Assembly (NCBI GenBank): GCA_024138025.1
Contig: JAMXBD010001435.1
Coordinates: forward strand, 1-64,000
Source: Combretum micranthum
Taxonomy: Eukaryota > Streptophyta > Magnoliopsida > Myrtales > Combretaceae
Length of the DNA stretch: 64,000 bases
Direction: 5' to 3'
This document shows, piece after piece, positions 60,501 through 64,000 of the stretch. Made by a program: the position numbers and the translations under genes. The notes below the pieces were generated by a model. The model did not search any database and was not told where the DNA came from. It worked only from the letters and a program-made list of their open reading frames with translations. Positions within the stretch are counted from its first letter, which is position 1. Each line of letters opens with the position of its first letter.

Positions 60501-61400
60501 GATGAAAAAATTAGTTGTATAATTAACCACTCAATTGTGTTAAGTTATACTTAATTAGTCAAACAATTTGAGTGAACAAAATGCTTGAAAATATACATGT
60601 GTTTTATGTCTTTTTGTTGTGCTCTATTGTTGTGAGTGTTTCTAGTATGGTTTAGACCTTAATTCCTTTAGAATCTCTTAAAGGTCAAAACATAAAAGTT
60701 GTAGAAGAAGTCTCTTTAAGCTTTCGGTAGTATCTTAAATCATTTCAATTGGAGTCTAGATAAGACATATATGACTGAAATATGAAACAGTGTCAAGGTT
60801 GTGAGAAGCATATTAGCTCATTGGTTTAAATTGAAAAAAAGTGAAAAATGATCAGAATTGATCGAGGGGAAGACCGGGGCTAGACTTGGACTGGCTAGCT
60901 AGTGGAGACTTGGACCGATGGCCAAAACTAGTCGTTAAGAGTTAGTTTATCTGACTGTTGGAAGATCTTTTAAGGGATAATGGCTTGATTTCTCTTGGAG
61001 CTTATAAATAGAAGTTTGCGAAGACTTTTTAGTTGTTGAAAAAAGCTTACTTCTTACAATCAAAATCTTATAAACACTCTCAAAGCATTATTTATGACTT
61101 GAATTGTTTGCGAGTAAGAAACTTAGTATAGTGCTATTTGTTTTGTAATTGTAATTTTTGTAAAAGCACTAAACTATAGTTTGTTGTGAGCAATTGGTGA
61201 AGTCTTGAGTTAAGTCTAGTGAGTTTGAAATTGTAAGGACTTAACTCAAGCATTTGTCTATTGATGTGTTGAAGTCCTCTATTGAGGCAATTTTTTTATT
61301 ATTGAATAAAGTGGTGAAGTCCTCTACTGAAGAAGGCAATTGTTGTGGATTGTAGAGATTAGGAGACAATTGTTGTGAACCATGGAGATTAGTAGAAATT
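60500..61400 (+). repeat. LTR-like fragment, promoter and U5-like region
   Basis: A TATA-like 'gcttataaatagaag' lies at 61001. Downstream, 'gaagtcctctattgagg' (near 61270), its near copy 'gaagtcctctactgaag' (near 61316) and 'tgtagagattag' correspond to the same U5 blocks of the copia LTRs at 37052-37090 and 46108-46140. It is a different subfamily. It is followed directly by gypsy gag sequence, so it may be a solo LTR or a rearranged remnant. Confidence 0.5.
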
Positions 61401-61416
61401 CAAAGGATCTCATTAT

Positions 61417-61620
61417 TTGAGAGAATGTCCTCAGTTGCAAGACAAATGTTATTTTTATGGAGAAAGCGGTCATATAGCTAGTAGATATCCAAAGAAGTCT
61501 GTAGCTACTTGTTTTATATGTAAGAAAGTTGGACATATCTCAAAAAATTGTCCAAAAAGAACACATAATATGACTACAGTAGTATCACAGCCTAAGGGTA
61601 CTGTGGAGCCATAACTCGGA
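61417..61620 (+). pseudogene. Gypsy gag C-terminus with zinc knuckles
   Basis: The first knuckle is degraded (CYFYGESGHIASRYP: two Cys positions are Tyr). The second, CFICKKVGHISKNC, is intact. A basic PKRTHN tail follows, then a stop. Confidence 0.75.
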
Positions 61621-61859
61621 AGGTGGGAATAATAGCAATAATAAATCAGTTGGAATTGCACGAGCATATGCCATGCATGGAGCAGAGATGGAAAGTGAAC
61701 TTGAGGAGGATCATGAAGAAACCATTTGGGACAAGATGGAGATGCAGGATACTGGACTCATTGCAAGTGCGTGTTTAATTACAAATATATATTATAACAC
61801 ATGTGCACTTAGATAACAATGTAGTAACTGTCAAGACATAATAGCTAATAATTGATTGA

Positions 61860-62180
61860 TAATCAGGGATGATACAAATAAAATACAATTCTGCATATGC
61901 ATTATTTGACACTAGTGCTACGCACTCTTTCATCAATATGGGTTAACAAAGAGGATAGGATTATCTAATGAAAAAATGAAAAAGAGATTGGGAGTCTCTA
62001 TGCCGATAGGAGGCATGATCATAACACATGAAATGATAAAAAAATGTCTTATACAAGTTAGTGGACAAGAAGTTAAGTTGACTTGATATTAGTAGACATG
62101 CAAAAGTATGATGTTATCTTGGGGATGACTTAGTTGTCAGCCATAAAGGTAAGGTGGATTGCAAAATAAAGACTTTCCTT
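61860..62180 (+). pseudogene. Gypsy aspartic protease region
   Basis: ALFDTSATHSFI near 61900-61937 is the DTGATHSF-type active site with Ser in place of Gly after Thr. Downstream frames are broken. Confidence 0.65.
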
Positions 62181-62449
62181 CCTTAATTTTGAAGGAAAGA
62201 AAGTTGAATTTTATGGAGAAGTTCTAAAAGGGAATCGAACAAAAATAATGACTCTTGAGGAAATAAGAGAAAGGATTCATGAGATGGATAAAAAGCATGA
62301 TGTATGCTTTAGGAGGAGATGCTGAAAAATCAGATTTACTGATAATTAAAACTATGAATGAATATCTAGACGCACTTCCAGAAGAACTACTAGGTTTACC
62401 CCCACCAAGATAGGTTGAGTTCACTATAGATTTGATACCATTGACTGAA

Positions 62450-63416
62450 CCGATAAAAAAACCTTATAGATGGCACTTGTAGAATTAACATAATTAAGGA
62501 GCAGCCACAAGAATCACTTGATAAAGGATTTATTCATCCGAGTGTGTCACCATGGGGAGCATCGGTATTATATGTGAAGAAAAAGGATGGAAATATGAGG
62601 TTGTGTATTGACTATGGGATTTAAATCGGGTTACTATAAAAAACAAGTACCCTTTACCTTGGATTGATGATTTATTTGATCAATTAAGGAGCAAAAATAT
62701 TTTCTTGTATTGATTTGAAATTATGATACCACTAAATAAGGATAAAAGCAAAATATATGCCTAAAACTGCCTTTCGGATTTGTTATGGACATTACGAATT
62801 TTTAGTAATGCCATTCAAATTGACAAATGCACTAGCTGCTTTTACGGATTTAATGAATTAAAATTTTTGACCATTGTTGGATGTTTGTATGATCGTCTTT
62901 ATATACGATATATTGGTGTATTCTAAGTTAGAAGAACAACATGATGAACATTTGCAAATGCTACTACAAATGCTTAGGGAAAATCAATTTTATGCCAAAT
63001 TGTCCAAATGCGAGTTTTGGCTAAAACGTATATCTTTTCTTGGACAAATAGTGTTAAGAGAGGGGATATCAGTGGATCCTGAGAAAATTAAAGCTATGGT
63101 AGAATGGAAAAGACCAAGAACAGTGATAAAAGTGAGAAACTTTATGGGATTGGTTGGGTATTATAGAAAATTTGTTTATAATTTTTCTATGATAGCACAA
63201 CAATTAACGCAATTGACTAGGAAGAATGAAAAGTTTGAATGGAATGAAAAATGGGAGCAGAGTTTTCAAGAATTAAAGAAAAGATTAGCATCGACTCCAA
63301 TATTGGTTTTGCCAAATGATAGAGATCCATTTGCTATATATAGTGATGCATCAAATAACGGGTTAGGATGCGTGTTGATGCAAAATGGAAAAGTAATAGC
63401 ATATGTGTCAAGGTAA
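62450..63416 (+). pseudogene. Gypsy reverse transcriptase and RNase H start
   Basis: [20 protein letters not shown] and [12 protein letters not shown] (near 62520-62620) open the RT. The open frame from 62874 has VFIYDILVYSK, where the family has FIDD: the first catalytic Asp is Tyr (62904-62906), so the enzyme would be dead. KLSKCEFWLKRISFLGQIV and FMGLVGYYRKFVYNFS follow. RNase H begins with PFAIYSDASNNGLGCVLMQ. Confidence 0.85.
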
Positions 63417-64000
63417 CTAAAACCACATGAAATGAATTATCTCATGCATGACTTGGAATTGGTAGCTATTGTTTTTGGTTTAAAGATATGGTAACATCAT
63501 CTATATCGACAGAGGTGTGAGGTTTACACCAATCATGAGAGTTTGAAGTACTTGTTTACACAAAAAAGGCTAAATATGAGGCAACAGAGATTATTGGAAT
63601 TGATTACTATCATCTAGGAAGGATAAACGCAGTTTCTGATGCTTTAAGTTGTAAAAGTAATGGAGAAGTAGCTGCAATGTTGATAGGACATAGAGAACTT
63701 ATAAAGGAATTTGAGAAGTTAAGCTTAGAGTTTACCATACAAGATTCCAAATGGAAATAGCAAATTTAATCTTGGAACCAACCTTGCTTCAACGGATTAA
63801 AGAAGCTTAAAGACAAGATCTTGATTTATGAGAAATTATTCAGAATATACCAATAGAAAAACATAAGGAATTCCATGTTGATGAAGAGGGAGTTCTCAGG
63901 ATGAATAAAAGGTTGTGTGTACCTAATAACCCAGATTTGAAAAAGGAGTTAATGCATGAAGCACATTATTCTAGGTATTCAGTTCATCCAAGTGAAACTA
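63417..64000 (+). pseudogene. Gypsy RNase H remainder and integrase zinc-binding region (partial)
   Basis: After TAA at 63414 the text continues as 'LKPHEMNYLMHDLELVAIVF' and 'EVYTNHESLKYLFTQK' (RNase H). Near 63890-63998 'LCVPNNPDLKKELMHEAHYS' and 'YSVHPSE' form the H-H part of the integrase zinc domain. The element leaves the window here. Confidence 0.75.

Larger units (their letters stand above)
61400..64000 (+). mobile_element. Ty3/gypsy retrotransposon internal region, truncated by the window edge
   Basis: Order: gag zinc knuckles, protease, RT, RNase H, start of integrase. RT-RNase H before integrase assigns it to Ty3/gypsy. Frames are broken in gag-protease and RT, but one 180-codon frame is still open. 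Confidence 0.85.

Overview
This window is AT-rich plant nuclear DNA, almost certainly from a eudicot. It has spliced genes with GT-AG introns and 5'-leader introns, and it is dense with plant-type transposable elements: an L1-like LINE with a C-terminal RNase H, Ty1/copia and Ty3/gypsy elements, hAT-like MITEs and a Mutator-like foldback element. I see no prokaryotic genes, CRISPR array, rRNA or convincing tRNA gene.

Host genes. Only three are supported, all on the + strand. Two are paralogous copies of translation initiation factor eIF3 subunit J (eIF3j). Copy 1 lies at about 5.4-10.24 kb and copy 2 at about 25.2-31.85 kb. Both have a 5'-leader intron, six coding exons with the same splice phases, and the sequence AAACCCTAA (a telo-box) in the leader. 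The third, at 51.9-54.9 kb, encodes a small protein with a long hydrophobic segment and may be an LDAP-interacting-protein (LDIP)-like lipid-droplet protein. Each of the three carries exactly one small coding indel: 2 bp in exon 2 of copy 1, 1 bp in exon 3 of copy 2, and 2 bp in exon 1 of the third gene. Copy 1 can be rescued by an in-frame ATG just downstream. The pattern suggests either consensus sequence errors or real decay, and this must be settled before any gene here is called dead.

Layout. 0.4-2.2 kb: dispersed repeat, also found inside the copia element. 2.2-5.35 kb: AT-rich spacer with MITE-like remnants. 5.4-10.24 kb: eIF3j copy 1. 10.8-18.25 kb: decayed LINE split by an hAT-like MITE. 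20.3-22.1 kb: decayed Ty3/gypsy pol on the minus strand. 22.56-25.0 kb: tandem array with a unit of about 490 bp, interrupted by a second hAT-like MITE. 25.2-31.85 kb: eIF3j copy 2. 31.98-33.61 kb: foldback element with 10-bp target duplications. 36.5-46.35 kb: Ty1/copia element with both LTRs, disrupted by a 1.4-kb insertion and by a third hAT-like MITE, and carrying an extra open reading frame after pol. 46.35-51.8 kb: AT-rich spacer with MITEs. 51.9-55.2 kb: third gene. 55.2-59.65 kb: AT-rich spacer. 59.7-60.5 kb: LINE ORF1 fragment. 60.5-61.4 kb: LTR-like fragment. 61.4-64.0 kb: Ty3/gypsy internal region running off the right edge.

The host genes do not form a pathway. What can be reconstructed is a duplication of eIF3j whose spacer was repeatedly used as a transposon landing site. 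Several insertions can be ordered because one element interrupts another and leaves an exact or near-exact target duplication.
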